Below are positions 33,555 to 43,700 of a stretch of DNA of 64,000 bases, one piece after another (positions within the stretch are counted from its first letter, which is position 1; every line of letters starts with the position of its first letter). This DNA comes from CAYRLW01 sp964425215. Its GTDB lineage: Bacteria > Spirochaetota > Spirochaetia > Treponematales > Breznakiellaceae. The notes under the pieces are model-generated. The model did not search any database and was not told the origin of the DNA. It saw only the letters and a list, made by a program, of their open reading frames with translations. The translations under genes and the position numbers were made by a program. The stretch covers positions 1 to 64,000 of the forward strand of contig CAYRLW010000011.1 in the NCBI GenBank assembly GCA_964425215.1, given 5' to 3'.

Positions 33555-36500
33555 GCTTCTTCCTCCCTGTCCCAGGCCTCCAGCACCAGTCTCCTCGTCC
33601 GGTACTCCCCGTACGCCGCCAGCTCCTTCTCTTTGAGCACGCGGAAGGTCTCCGAGGGGTAATCCTCGCCCATGGCGTCCGCCGGATCGAGGATGTACTG
33701 GAGTTCGTCGCGGGAAAGCCCGTAGAGCCTTGCGTAGCGGGCGTCCAGCTCGGCGCGGATATGCGCCCGCCTTTCCGGATTGTAGGGGAAGGGGTGAAGG
33801 CCATTACCCTCGGCCGGGCTTCCTCGCGGAACCGAGCCCTGCGAACGTACGCCGCGCCCCCAAGATCCCGCCTCTTCCCCCCGTTGCCGGATGGCCGCGC
33901 GGGTCGCATCGTCCGCTGCCGCCCAGACATCTTGGGCCCAGGCTGCCATATCCCAGGCGGTGTAGGTGAGTTCGAGGACGCGGGGGACGATGAAGAGAAA
34001 GTCTGATGCGTAATAGGTGGCGGGAGGGAGAATTGGCAACTGTTTATAAATAAAATAGTTCATGTGAGTGCCGCCGGTTTTATGCCGCGCGACAAAGTCT
34101 AGGGCCAAGGCAGCTAGATTGGCTAGGAGCATGGCACATCGACATGACGATACTTCCTTTGGGAAGAGCATGAGAGGCAGGTTGTTCCCCACCCCCACCC
34201 GCGGCACCACGCTCGCGATGACGGTGCGCTCGTTTGTTGCGTTGGTGATATCCCGCCACCCCATGAGCCAGCGCGGACTGCGCGCTTCCAGGACGGCTTC
34301 CACCGCGGTGAAGAGCTCCTCAGCTTCGGCGTACTTCTTCCCGCTCAAGGCCAGAAGTTCCTCGTCTTCCATACAGAGCGAGAGCTCTTGCCTCAGGTCG
34401 GCGGCGTCCTTTGCAAGCCAGGCTTTAACAAGGCGCCGCGGGGCCCGGGTTATACGGGCTATCACTTCGCGCCGGTCCACCCAATAGCGGGGGCGCACGG
34501 TAAAATCGGGGTCGGCCTTCTCCGCATCCGTCACGTCGCGGCAGGCATCCGCCTCGCCGGAAGCGTCGCTTGCGGCGCCACCTGATGCACCGTTCCGGCC
34601 ATCCCCAGCGCCCTGTGCGGCATAGGTGGCCCAGCGGTGGTCCGCCTGGTGGATCATCTTGGCTTCGTACAGGGACAAGCGATCGGGAGCGGGGTTACTG
34701 TGGAAGAGATCCGAGTCGTTTGCCATATCGATCATGCGTTGGAAGCTGATGCCCCAGGGGTTCTTGTCCGTATCGCCCTTGCGTTTCACCTCCTCAATGA
34801 GAACGGGGACGCGGCGGTAAATTTTTGCGGTGATCTCTGCGTCCCGGGCAGACCTGAAGACCGGGCAGGTCAGGGTGTTGGGGTTGAGGAGGGCAAACTC
34901 GTCGGAACGCAGGCTGAAGCGCCTGCGCCCGTCGGCGAGCTGGCTCGTGTCCGTCAGGAAGAAGGCGAGCGAGGCCATGCTCGACGCGCCGATGGTGAGC
35001 AGGCAGAACTTGTAGCTACGGTGAACCGCCGGGAAAATCGCTTCGCTGTTTTCGAAATCAAACAGGGACACGAGCTTTCCCTTGCTCGTGATGTGGGCAA
35101 AGTAGGCCTTGGTGGAATCGTCGGTGGCTATACCCGATGGCACGATGAAGCCGGCCCGGCCCTCGGTCCGCGTAAGGTCCAGGATGGTCTCGGCAAAGAG
35201 GGCATAGGTGTTCACGTCCCCCACGCCGGTAAGCGGATAGCGTCCACCTTCGTCGCCCTTTATGTGGGCAAAGACGCTGGCGGCCTCGGCGGCCTTGCGC
35301 GCCTGCAGGAACTCGGCGTACAGGGCCTTGTCATAGAGGCTTCCGCTCGGAAGCGATTCGATGAGTTTCTCGCGCTCCGCCTTGTTCCTCGCGTTCGCGA
35401 TGCCAGCATGCCTGGGGGCAAAAAATTCTTCCTCCTGGAGCTTGATGCGTTCCCAAGGCGGGTTCCCCAGCACGCAGTCGAAGCCGCCTTTGGCGAAGAC
35501 CTCGGGAAACTCCAGCCTCCAGTGAAAGAATCGGTTCCGTTCCGCGATGAGCCTTGAGAGGGCGTTGACGCCCCGCGATACCGGCGACTCGTCGTGGCCG
35601 GAGGCGGCCAGGGACACGTCGGCAGTGGTAGGGATGGGCGCGCCTTCCCGCTTGTCGCAGAAAAAGGCGGCCGTGTAGATGTCGGATGCCAGCTTCACAC
35701 GCCGGTATTCGGGGCTGGCAAGGAGGGCCGTAAAGGCGGCCCGCTTGCGGCCAACGCCATCGAGGTCATCGTCCGGAATGGTGTCGAGACGCCACTTCAG
35801 GGCCACGATGCCCGCCTCGGCGCTCTGGATGGGATGCTCGAAAAGCTGGCCCTGGCCGGCGGCTTTCTTCTCGTCGGCATTGCGCTTCTTGTAGCGCTTC
35901 ACGGCGGCGGCATCGTCCCCCGAGATTGCCACATAGGCCCCGTCGGGAACGCCGTCCTTAAGCATGCCGAAGTCGAGGACGCCCACCAGGGAGTTACCGC
36001 AGCGTACGTGGTGGTCGATGAAGGACAGGGGCCGACCCGGCTCGTAGCCCTCCAGCCATAGGCTCGTGCGCGCCAGTTCCACCGCCATGGGGTTGAGGTC
36101 CACGCCGTAGAGGCAGTGGGCTATCACCTCGCGCAGGGCGTGGCGGTAGTCGGCCTCCAGCACCGATCCGTCCTCGCTACGAACCAGGGCTAAGGCCTCC
36201 GCGAGCTTCCTGCCCGCGGCTAGGAGGAAGTGTCCCGAGCCGCAGGAAGGGTCTATCACCGTGATGGACAAGATGCGCCGCGCGGTGTCTTCCGGGCTAG
36301 GGATAGAAGCGGAAAGCCCGGAGCCATCCGGAGCGCGCTCCGGATGGCGAGGACTTGGAGCGGATAGCCCGGTCGCCGCAGGCGAGGCCCCCAACCTCGC
36401 CTCGATCACCGGCTCCAAAGCGCTCTTGATGAGTTCCTGCACGAGGCTGTCCGGCGTGTAGTAGCTTCCGCTGGTCTTGCGCGCGTTGCCCGCCGTCGAT

Positions 36501-37882
36501 CCTTCTTCGCCGCCCACGCCGACAAAGCCGAAGCTCCGCGCGGCCAGGTCGACGACCGGCACGAGCTCAAGGAGGCTCTCGTACACCGAGCCCAGTTCCT
36601 CGGAGTCCATGTTCTTGTAGTCCACGACGGTGCGCGCGTTGCCCGCAACCGCCCATCGGAGGCTTTCCATGGCACAGAGGAGGTCGTAGTTGGAAAGCCC
36701 GCAGGCGTCGATAGTGGGGCATTGGTCGGGAGCAAAGAGTCCGCCCAGGGCGGGCAGGTCGAGGGCGTCCTGTCCCGTGCCAAGGGCGCGGAAGAGCACC
36801 CCGACGCCTTCCCAGAGGTCGCCGTGGCGGTCGTAGCCCGAGCGCCTGAGCGCCTTGTCCCGCAGGCGTCTGAGCGAGTAGCCGCGCTCGTAGAGCTCGT
36901 GGGATGCCGCGCGCGCATCGTCGCCCGGGTGAGCGTGGATAAGGCCGCGCTCTTCGATGGTAAAGACGAATAGGAAGCGGTAAATGAGCCGCAAGAGTTC
37001 CTGGAAGTAGGCTTCCCGGCTTAAGGAGCCGTCATCGAGGGCCGCGCGCAGCGCCGCATTGCCCGGCCCTTCATGACGGAGGAAGCCCGAGCCGAGCGAC
37101 AGGAGTGCCTGGGTGACACCAGCCTTAAGCCCCTCGCGCACGCGGGTGCCTTGGTTCTCGCCTTCCTGCCGCCAGGCTTCCCATACCGTGCCTCCGTCGG
37201 ACACGCCCGCCCTGCTCGCGTGCAGGATGCGCCAGAGCATTGCAAATTCGGGGAAGCGCTTCTCGCGCATGATGGTCCCGAGGTCGAACTCGAGGTAGGA
37301 AGGCCGAGCCATGGCCGGAGAGGCGCGGAGCAGGCGGATACGCTCGCCGTTCGTGACGATGGCCCAGAGCGGAGCCTGGCCGGGCGTGCCTGAGGAATCG
37401 CCAGACGCGCCCGAGCGTGCATTGAGATACTCCTGCGCCATCTGGAAGGGGCTTTTCTTGCGGGAGCCCGAGCCTTCCACGGAAAACCGGGCCTCGCTCC
37501 CATCGAGATCGGAGCCGGGGCTACCGATGACCAGGGGAACCTTCCCGAGCGCGAGGTGGCCAATGGGAAAACGACGCTCGCCCACGGCTACCGGCGCCAC
37601 CTTATCTATGGGCGAATACCCCAAGGCGTCGCGAAAGAGCTCGACGACCGAGCTCTCCAGCTTAGGCGGCGCGGCCTCGTACTGGCTCCAGATGGCCTGG
37701 GCAATCTGGAAGGCGCGTCCGTACTCGTCATTCAGGCGCAGGCCGCGGGGCACGCGATAGTCAACCGCGCTTTGCCCGCTCGCCAGGCCCGCCGCGGCTT
37801 TTTCCAAGTAGTCGGCCACGAAGAGCGAGCCCTCGAGGCGAAGCGTATCGAATCCCTGGGCGTTCAGGTTGGTGCGTCTCAT
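33551..37882 (-). CDS. Large Eco57I/PglX-type DNA methyltransferase (DrmMI-like)
   Basis: A 1443-aa protein with a class I SAM-dependent adenine methyltransferase core. Motif I is VIDPSCGSGHFLLAAGRKLA near residue 545 and motif IV is CVLGNPPWERIKL near residue 820. The long N-terminal region and the C-terminal half (probably target recognition, ending in a helical segment) match the size of PglX of BREX and DrmMI of class 1 DISARM. No separate nuclease domain is evident. It lies 12 bp after the SNF2 helicase gene and overlaps mcrB, so all are cotranscribed. Base composition is clearly more GC-rich than the neighbouring backbone. Product: probably N6-methyladenine, by family. Confidence 0.88.
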   Translation of the reverse strand: MRRTNLNAQGFDTLRLEGSLFVADYLEKAAAGLASGQSAVDYRVPRGLRLNDEYGRAFQIAQAIWSQYEAAPPKLESSVVELFRDALGYSPIDKVAPVAVGERRFPIGHLALGKVPLVIGSPGSDLDGSEARFSVEGSGSRKKSPFQMAQEYLNARSGASGDSSGTPGQAPLWAIVTNGERIRLLRASPAMARPSYLEFDLGTIMREKRFPEFAMLWRILHASRAGVSDGGTVWEAWRQEGENQGTRVREGLKAGVTQALLSLGSGFLRHEGPGNAALRAALDDGSLSREAYFQELLRLIYRFLFVFTIEERGLIHAHPGDDARAASHELYERGYSLRRLRDKALRRSGYDRHGDLWEGVGVLFRALGTGQDALDLPALGGLFAPDQCPTIDACGLSNYDLLCAMESLRWAVAGNARTVVDYKNMDSEELGSVYESLLELVPVVDLAARSFGFVGVGGEEGSTAGNARKTSGSYYTPDSLVQELIKSALEPVIEARLGASPAATGLSAPSPRHPERAPDGSGLSASIPSPEDTARRILSITVIDPSCGSGHFLLAAGRKLAEALALVRSEDGSVLEADYRHALREVIAHCLYGVDLNPMAVELARTSLWLEGYEPGRPLSFIDHHVRCGNSLVGVLDFGMLKDGVPDGAYVAISGDDAAAVKRYKKRNADEKKAAGQGQLFEHPIQSAEAGIVALKWRLDTIPDDDLDGVGRKRAAFTALLASPEYRRVKLASDIYTAAFFCDKREGAPIPTTADVSLAASGHDESPVSRGVNALSRLIAERNRFFHWRLEFPEVFAKGGFDCVLGNPPWERIKLQEEEFFAPRHAGIANARNKAEREKLIESLPSGSLYDKALYAEFLQARKAAEAASVFAHIKGDEGGRYPLTGVGDVNTYALFAETILDLTRTEGRAGFIVPSGIATDDSTKAYFAHITSKGKLVSLFDFENSEAIFPAVHRSYKFCLLTIGASSMASLAFFLTDTSQLADGRRRFSLRSDEFALLNPNTLTCPVFRSARDAEITAKIYRRVPVLIEEVKRKGDTDKNPWGISFQRMIDMANDSDLFHSNPAPDRLSLYEAKMIHQADHRWATYAAQGAGDGRNGASGGAASDASGEADACRDVTDAEKADPDFTVRPRYWVDRREVIARITRAPRRLVKAWLAKDAADLRQELSLCMEDEELLALSGKKYAEAEELFTAVEAVLEARSPRWLMGWRDITNATNERTVIASVVPRVGVGNNLPLMLFPKEVSSCRCAMLLANLAALALDFVARHKTGGTHMNYFIYKQLPILPPATYYASDFLFIVPRVLELTYTAWDMAAWAQDVWAAADDATRAAIRQRGEEAGSWGRGVRSQGSVPRGSPAEGNGLHPFPYNPERRAHIRAELDARYARLYGLSRDELQYILDPADAMGEDYPSETFRVLKEKELAAYGEYRTRRLVLEAWDREEEA

Positions 37883-37894
37883 TTCTTCTTCCCT

Positions 37895-40741
37895 TTAGAT
37901 TGCATTCGGCAGGACGACGTACACGCCGATGAGGTCCACCGGAAGACATGCGGTGACACTGTACTGCCCCGTGTCGCCCGCCGCGTCGCGCATGCGCCGG
38001 TGATCCGCAAGGAGCGCCTGCGCTCGTTCAGCGGCCAGGCGCTCGAAGGTCTCGCGGTGCCCAGCGAACCACGCAGTGCTTTCCGTAAGCTCGCGGACCA
38101 TCGCGTCCTTGCTAAGATTCCCGCTGGGGTGCGCATCGAGGAGGCTCTCGACATCGGCATCGGCAAGGAAACGCGGCGCCTCCCGCCCCGCAAGCCCGAG
38201 GGCGATCGCTTCCTCCGCCATGAGCTCGCGGCGTACACCAGAGCGCACGACGTCGAGCTGGTACCTGAGCCGCAGGAGGAAGATGGTGGTCGTCTCCCGA
38301 ACCGATGCGGTTTCGAATACCGCAGCGCGGGATGCCAGGATTTCCGAGGCGGCCGTATCGCCGGACAAGGCGCTTTCCAGTACCTGATCCGCGAGAAGGG
38401 ATACGATGGGATGGCTCCGGTGTATGAATATACTGCCCGTGTCCGCGGGATAGGTGAAGCCAAGAGAGATCGGCCGTACGAATCCCTCGGTGGCCATGCG
38501 TTCCTTCAGCAAGGGGGGGAGCTGTGCCGGCATGAAGCGGAAGCTTTCTTTTCCCTGAGCTTCCAGGGGCGCTTTGAGCCGGATGAGCGCGGCTTCCACA
38601 AAGCGGCGCACTTCCCTGGACTCGCCGAGGGCGCTTACCTGCTTGTTCCACTCGGGCATCACGTCCTCGGGCTTGAGCCTGCGCTGGGCGAAGACCGTGC
38701 GGTTGGCCTTGGCCCTCTGCATGGCGTCCTCCCAGGCGGTCTCCATGGGCGCAAGGTCTACATCAGAAGACTCGCCCCCGAAGTCGAAGGTCTGTTGCAG
38801 CGCGCCGCCGTTCCTGTCCGCGGTTTTCATGAGCGCAGCCTTGACGAGGGCCTGCTGTATGCGCTTCCCGTTCTCCGGCATCGGCACGAGGACGCCGAGC
38901 TCCTCCCTGATGGCCTGGGCCTTCCTGAGTATGACGTTCAGGATAAAGCCATCAACTGGGTTATCCTGGCCGTAGATCATAGCACAGCGAACTTCGTGCG
39001 ACTTCTGGCCGAAGCGGTCCACGCGTCCTTCGCGCTGTTCGTGCCTGGTCGGGTTCCACGCAAGGTCGTAGTGGACGACGGCGTTGAAGCCGTGCTGTAA
39101 ATTGATGCCCTCCGAAAGGCAGTCGGTGGCTATCAGGATAGGCCGTTCGGACTGGATGAGGAGATCGATACGCTCTTCGCGTTCCTCGGGGGTAAGCTCG
39201 CCGGTGATCACGTCCACCGTATGTCCGTTAAGGCGCTTTTTCACCTGCTCACCTACGTAGGCGGCCGTCGCGATGTAGCGGCAGAATACGACGGGCCGCC
39301 AGTCCTTCCCTTTCTCCGCGGAGAGCGACTCGAGATGGGCGATGAGGGAGGCGAGCTTGGGGTCTCCCCCTATCCCGCGGAGTGTGTCTGCCTCTGCGAT
39401 GAGTCCTTCGAGAAGTTTGATATCACCGATGCCGGCGGGCGGCTCCTGGTCGTTCGATCCAAGCTCGTCGGCGCTCCCGTCGTCTATGCGCTCCTCGTCC
39501 GCCAGGGCGGCGAGTTCTTCCGCCGTTCCCTCCAGGCGGGCGGTAAGCGCCCGGTGGGCGGCGGCTGGCGAAGATGCGGCGCAGCGCAGGAGAGCGAGCG
39601 TCGCGTACCACATCATGCGCGCGCCTTCGCCCTTCTCGCTCTCGGCCTTCGTAGCCAAGCCAAGACAGTAGGCACGTACCGATTCGAAAAAATCACCCCA
39701 TTGGCCTGATAGGGAATACGTAATCTCCTTGACCATCCGCCGTGGAAAAACACTCGAGTCCTTCCACTCATCGATGTCTTTTCGCCTTCTCTGCACGAAA
39801 TGCCGCGCGAGTCTTTGGCGCACGGGATCGTCCGCCCTGACGGCGGTGCCTGCCAGGCTCGAGAACTCTGGATCGAGCAGGCCAAGGAGATTGTGGAAGG
39901 CTGCGTCGTCGCCCGAGTGCGGCGTTGCGGTCAGCATGATGAGGTGCCGCTCGGGATCCGCGACGAGGTTCTTCAGGAGCTCGTAGCGGCGCTGGCGGTT
40001 CTGCCCGGCTATGGTGCAGGTGTGCGCCTCGTCGACGACCACGAGCTCGGGTGCGCTCGACAGAAAATAGCTCTTGTGGGTTTCGCTCTTGATATAGTCG
40101 AGGCTCATGACGACAGCCGGAAAATGCTCGAAGAGCGAAAGTCCGCGGGGAACCATATTCTCCAGTCGCCGTACGCTTGAAGCGGTGAGCCCCACGGCGT
40201 ATATATGGAAGCGTTCTGAAAGCTCGCCGACCCACTGGTCCACCAGATGCGGTGGGCAGAGCACCGCGAAGCGGCTGATTTCCGCGCGGTCGATCAGTTC
40301 ACGCACGATAAGGGCCGCCTCGATGGTTTTGCCTATACCGACATCGTCGGCTATGAGAAGGCGGACGGTCTTCTGCTTGAGAGCCATAAGCAGGGGCACG
40401 AGCTGATAGGCGCGCGGTTCGACGGCGATTTTGCCGAAGCTTCGAAATGGTCCAGCCGCTGCGCGCAGTTTGAGTCTGAGCGCGTCGCGCAGGAGCAACG
40501 CCGAATCATGGGCTCCCGGTTTCGTTACGTCGGGCAACGGGAAGGTCGCCGCCTCGATCGGGCTTCTCTCGAGCGACGGGAGAACAACCTGAATATCGGC
40601 ATCCGCGCCGCCAAGAGGGCGCAAGTACAGAGCATCTCCTAGTACGTCGCCATTGTCGGCGCCACGTGTATTGGGTTGAACGACCCATTCCCGTCCGCGT
40701 ACGCGGACGAGGGTTCCGGGAGTGAAAGCGCTTGCGTTCAT
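37895..40741 (-). CDS. SNF2-type helicase (DrmD/BrxHII-like)
   Basis: A 948-aa superfamily 2 ATPase. Motif I is LLIADDVGIGKTIEAALI, motif II DEAH in LVVVDEAHTC, motif III LTATPHSG, and motif VI NPTRHEQREGRVDRFGQK. The N-terminal ~100 residues (VRVRGREWVVQPN) form a small beta domain. The domain order and length match DrmD of class 1 DISARM and BrxHII of type 3 BREX, both of which pair with PglX-like methyltransferases, as here. Expected role: ATP-driven movement along duplex DNA. It overlaps the upstream helicase by ATGA (40738-40741). Confidence 0.9.
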   Translation of the reverse strand: MNASAFTPGTLVRVRGREWVVQPNTRGADNGDVLGDALYLRPLGGADADIQVVLPSLERSPIEAATFPLPDVTKPGAHDSALLLRDALRLKLRAAAGPFRSFGKIAVEPRAYQLVPLLMALKQKTVRLLIADDVGIGKTIEAALIVRELIDRAEISRFAVLCPPHLVDQWVGELSERFHIYAVGLTASSVRRLENMVPRGLSLFEHFPAVVMSLDYIKSETHKSYFLSSAPELVVVDEAHTCTIAGQNRQRRYELLKNLVADPERHLIMLTATPHSGDDAAFHNLLGLLDPEFSSLAGTAVRADDPVRQRLARHFVQRRRKDIDEWKDSSVFPRRMVKEITYSLSGQWGDFFESVRAYCLGLATKAESEKGEGARMMWYATLALLRCAASSPAAAHRALTARLEGTAEELAALADEERIDDGSADELGSNDQEPPAGIGDIKLLEGLIAEADTLRGIGGDPKLASLIAHLESLSAEKGKDWRPVVFCRYIATAAYVGEQVKKRLNGHTVDVITGELTPEEREERIDLLIQSERPILIATDCLSEGINLQHGFNAVVHYDLAWNPTRHEQREGRVDRFGQKSHEVRCAMIYGQDNPVDGFILNVILRKAQAIREELGVLVPMPENGKRIQQALVKAALMKTADRNGGALQQTFDFGGESSDVDLAPMETAWEDAMQRAKANRTVFAQRRLKPEDVMPEWNKQVSALGESREVRRFVEAALIRLKAPLEAQGKESFRFMPAQLPPLLKERMATEGFVRPISLGFTYPADTGSIFIHRSHPIVSLLADQVLESALSGDTAASEILASRAAVFETASVRETTTIFLLRLRYQLDVVRSGVRRELMAEEAIALGLAGREAPRFLADADVESLLDAHPSGNLSKDAMVRELTESTAWFAGHRETFERLAAERAQALLADHRRMRDAAGDTGQYSVTACLPVDLIGVYVVLPNAI

Positions 40742-43700
40742 TGTTCTTTTTCCTTGGTACGGGGTAATGTTTTGGGGTTTGATGAAAGGTAATTATTCCA
40801 TGCCTCTGGATTGTCTCCAAGCACGGCAACGGTGTAACCGCGATCTCGTAAGTAGTGCCGTGCTTCTTCGGCCGGCTGCGTAAAGAAGACGGCAACTTTA
40901 TCGACTTTATAGATCGCGTCCGCCTGATGCTTCCCTTCCATGAACGGATACATGAAATCATCGGGGCTCCGGTACCCCTTTTCATTGAGAAAATCAGCGA
41001 ATGCCGTGTCGCCCTTTCCCGGGCTACCGGTATCATCTCTGGCTTTCCGTGGTTCTTGTATTGAAACATTCCCCTTCGAGAGGGCGATGAGAATGCTGAG
41101 AGCTTCTGGGTTTCTCCTGTCAAGAATGAGGTGTTCCGGCTGATTGTAATATGAGAGAAGGCACTGGTAGCATGCCGCGACGCAGGGGTCGCTCTTTTTG
41201 TCTTCCTGCTCGCCGATGAGATCCTTTACCGCGTCGAGGCGTTCGGGGATGCGGTAATGCATGATCTGGAGGGCCATGCGGGCGACTGCCGCCAACTCAT
41301 TCCTGTCGCGGGCTAATCTCGTCAACACCCCCGCCCCGCCCTCGGCGGCCTCATAAAAGAGTATGCGCCTCCGATCACTTTCCAGGGGAAGCGGTTCGAC
41401 GGCGAGCTCCGATTCCTCGATCTGGTAGGTCTGCTCGATACCTCGCTTGAGGCTGGCCTGAAGGGTCGCCATGGCTTCTTTACTCGGCGTTCCAGCAAGG
41501 GTCAGAATGAGAATGTTGCGGTAATCTTCGACGAAGGGCACGATCCTCTGAGGCGGGACCCTGGTGCGGGCTGATTCTTCATCGCCCTCGCTCCTGCCCT
41601 CCTCATCTTCCTCGGCTCGCCACCAACCGGAGATCGGATCGATATAGAAACCGAGGATATTCTTGTTCTTGCGCCGTTTCCAGCCTCGATTGATGCGCCA
41701 CAGCAAGGCCGCAGGAGAGTAAACGAGGTCGCCAATCGCCTCGCCGTCAAGGCTTATGATCGATCGAGTTACATCCACACGGCCGCTTTCATCGCGATCG
41801 AGGCGGAACATGGTTTGTATGTCGTAACCCTGTCTTTGCCTCTCCTCGTCATTTACGGAAATTCGCTCGACAGCTTCGGTCTCGACGGTTTCTATCTTGA
41901 ACAGGTCGGCGATGCGGGCGTTACCAGAAAGCTCAGCTCCGCAGTTCTCGCACCGGGGGACAACAACCTCAGGCTCGTCGACCGTACCGAAATGCCCGTG
42001 ACCGCAAGAGGGACACACGAGGGCGTGTATCGTCGGCAGTCTGTTTCCGTCCCCACTTCCAATCATCGCCCCCGAGTTGAGCTTTGCTTTCTTGACTTGG
42101 TACATGCGTCCGTCATGGTAGATCAGACTTCTCGGTCCGAACTCGGATATGCCGAGGAAACGGGGGCGAGAGACCATCGAGCCCGAATCGCGCTCACCAC
42201 CGGCGCGGGTTCCCCTCGCCGGAATCCAGGCCATGAGGGGAAGCCTCGGGAAGTTATAGCCGGGAAGGAAGCCTTGCCCGGCGAGATAGCGGTAGGTGTA
42301 GAAGTCGGAGTTCTGGGTAGCGTGGGAACTCAGGAGTAGGTCGAGCTGTCGCTTAGCGTCGGTGTAGCGGCGTGTTGCGCTGTCTCTATCGATGGGACGG
42401 GTTGCGTGGCCGCGAATTATGGCGTCTGCCAGCTCCATCTGCCTGAGGGTCGATGCATAGAGGTTGCGCCAACGATCGAAGGCCTTTTCGAAGCTATCTG
42501 GAGCTTGGGCGATGATCCGCTCTATATAGGCATCGGAAAGCCATGCGCCATCATCTGAGAGAGTTCGGCGTAATTCGACGGCGATCGCCTTCGCGTGTTC
42601 GAGCGCGCGGTCTCTCGCGGCTTGATCCCTAAGCTTTGCCATGAGTTCTGGCGCCACCGGATATCCATCGTCGTCCAGCTTGAGCAGAAGCGATATGCTC
42701 GATTCAATTTTGACCGCTAGGCAGGAGAGCCAGATAGCATCGATATGGCTATCGACGAGATCCCTGTTTGATAGGTCGAGGGTCGGCGCCTTGACAATGC
42801 CATGGACCATTTCCGGAGCATTCGCGAAAAACCACTGATCGTGGGGACTCTGGGCCGCGCAATACGTGATGACGAGAGCCGGTTGCCCAGAGCGTCCGGC
42901 TCGCCCGCTTCGCTGGGCGTAGTTGGCGGGGGTCGGGGGAACGTTCCGCATGTATACCGTGTTGAGAGAAGAGATATCGACGCCGAGTTCCATCGTAGGG
43001 GAACAGAATAGTACGGGTAGGCGCTCAAGCTCACCCTGATAGCGCTCAGTTTTCCACCAGTCCTTGTCCTTCTGCGTGAAGCGGAACCTCGCTTCGAGTA
43101 TCATACGGTCCGAATTATCGACCTGCGCCGTATGCTCGTGTGATTCATATTCAAACAGCCTATGGTCAGGGAGCGCGAGGGTTGCGGCGGCGCCGAGATA
43201 GATATCGCGGAAGAACTCGTTCTGGACCGCCCTCTTCGTAAGCTCGGGTGCAGTACAAAGATGCCACTCGAGTGCTTGCGATTGAAGACACCATCCGGAA
43301 ATTTCGTGGTCCAGTGGAACTTCTTTCACAAATCCATAATCACGCGCGAGTTCGAGCACCGACTTTACGATTTCTGTGACGTCAGAATCCCTCCACCCAA
43401 GTATTTGTTTTTCCAAGGGACTCCCGTTCCACAGTGTAGCTCTCTTTATGATACGCACCAGTCTGGACCTAACCCCGCCGGAGATATAATCAGCACGGCT
43501 CCTGTTGAGACGATCCGGCATTTGATTGAGAACCATGTAGCGCGTAACCGTGAGCTTCTCATCGAACGCGAATCCCCATCGCTCTTTCAGAGAAGCCCAT
43601 GCCTTGGTCTTCATCCGCTCCTGTTCACCTGGGTCAAGGAAGCGCGAATCGATGCAAAGATTTTTTCTCATTTCCGTAAAGACGAGCGTAAACAGTTCTT

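Noticed and set aside
34637..35557. 306-codon plus-strand open frame
   Set aside because: Antisense to the methyltransferase core; composition artefact without motifs.
37556..39100. 514-codon plus-strand open frame
   Set aside because: It lies antisense to the methyltransferase and SNF2 helicase genes in GC-rich DNA, has no family features, and is a codon-usage shadow.
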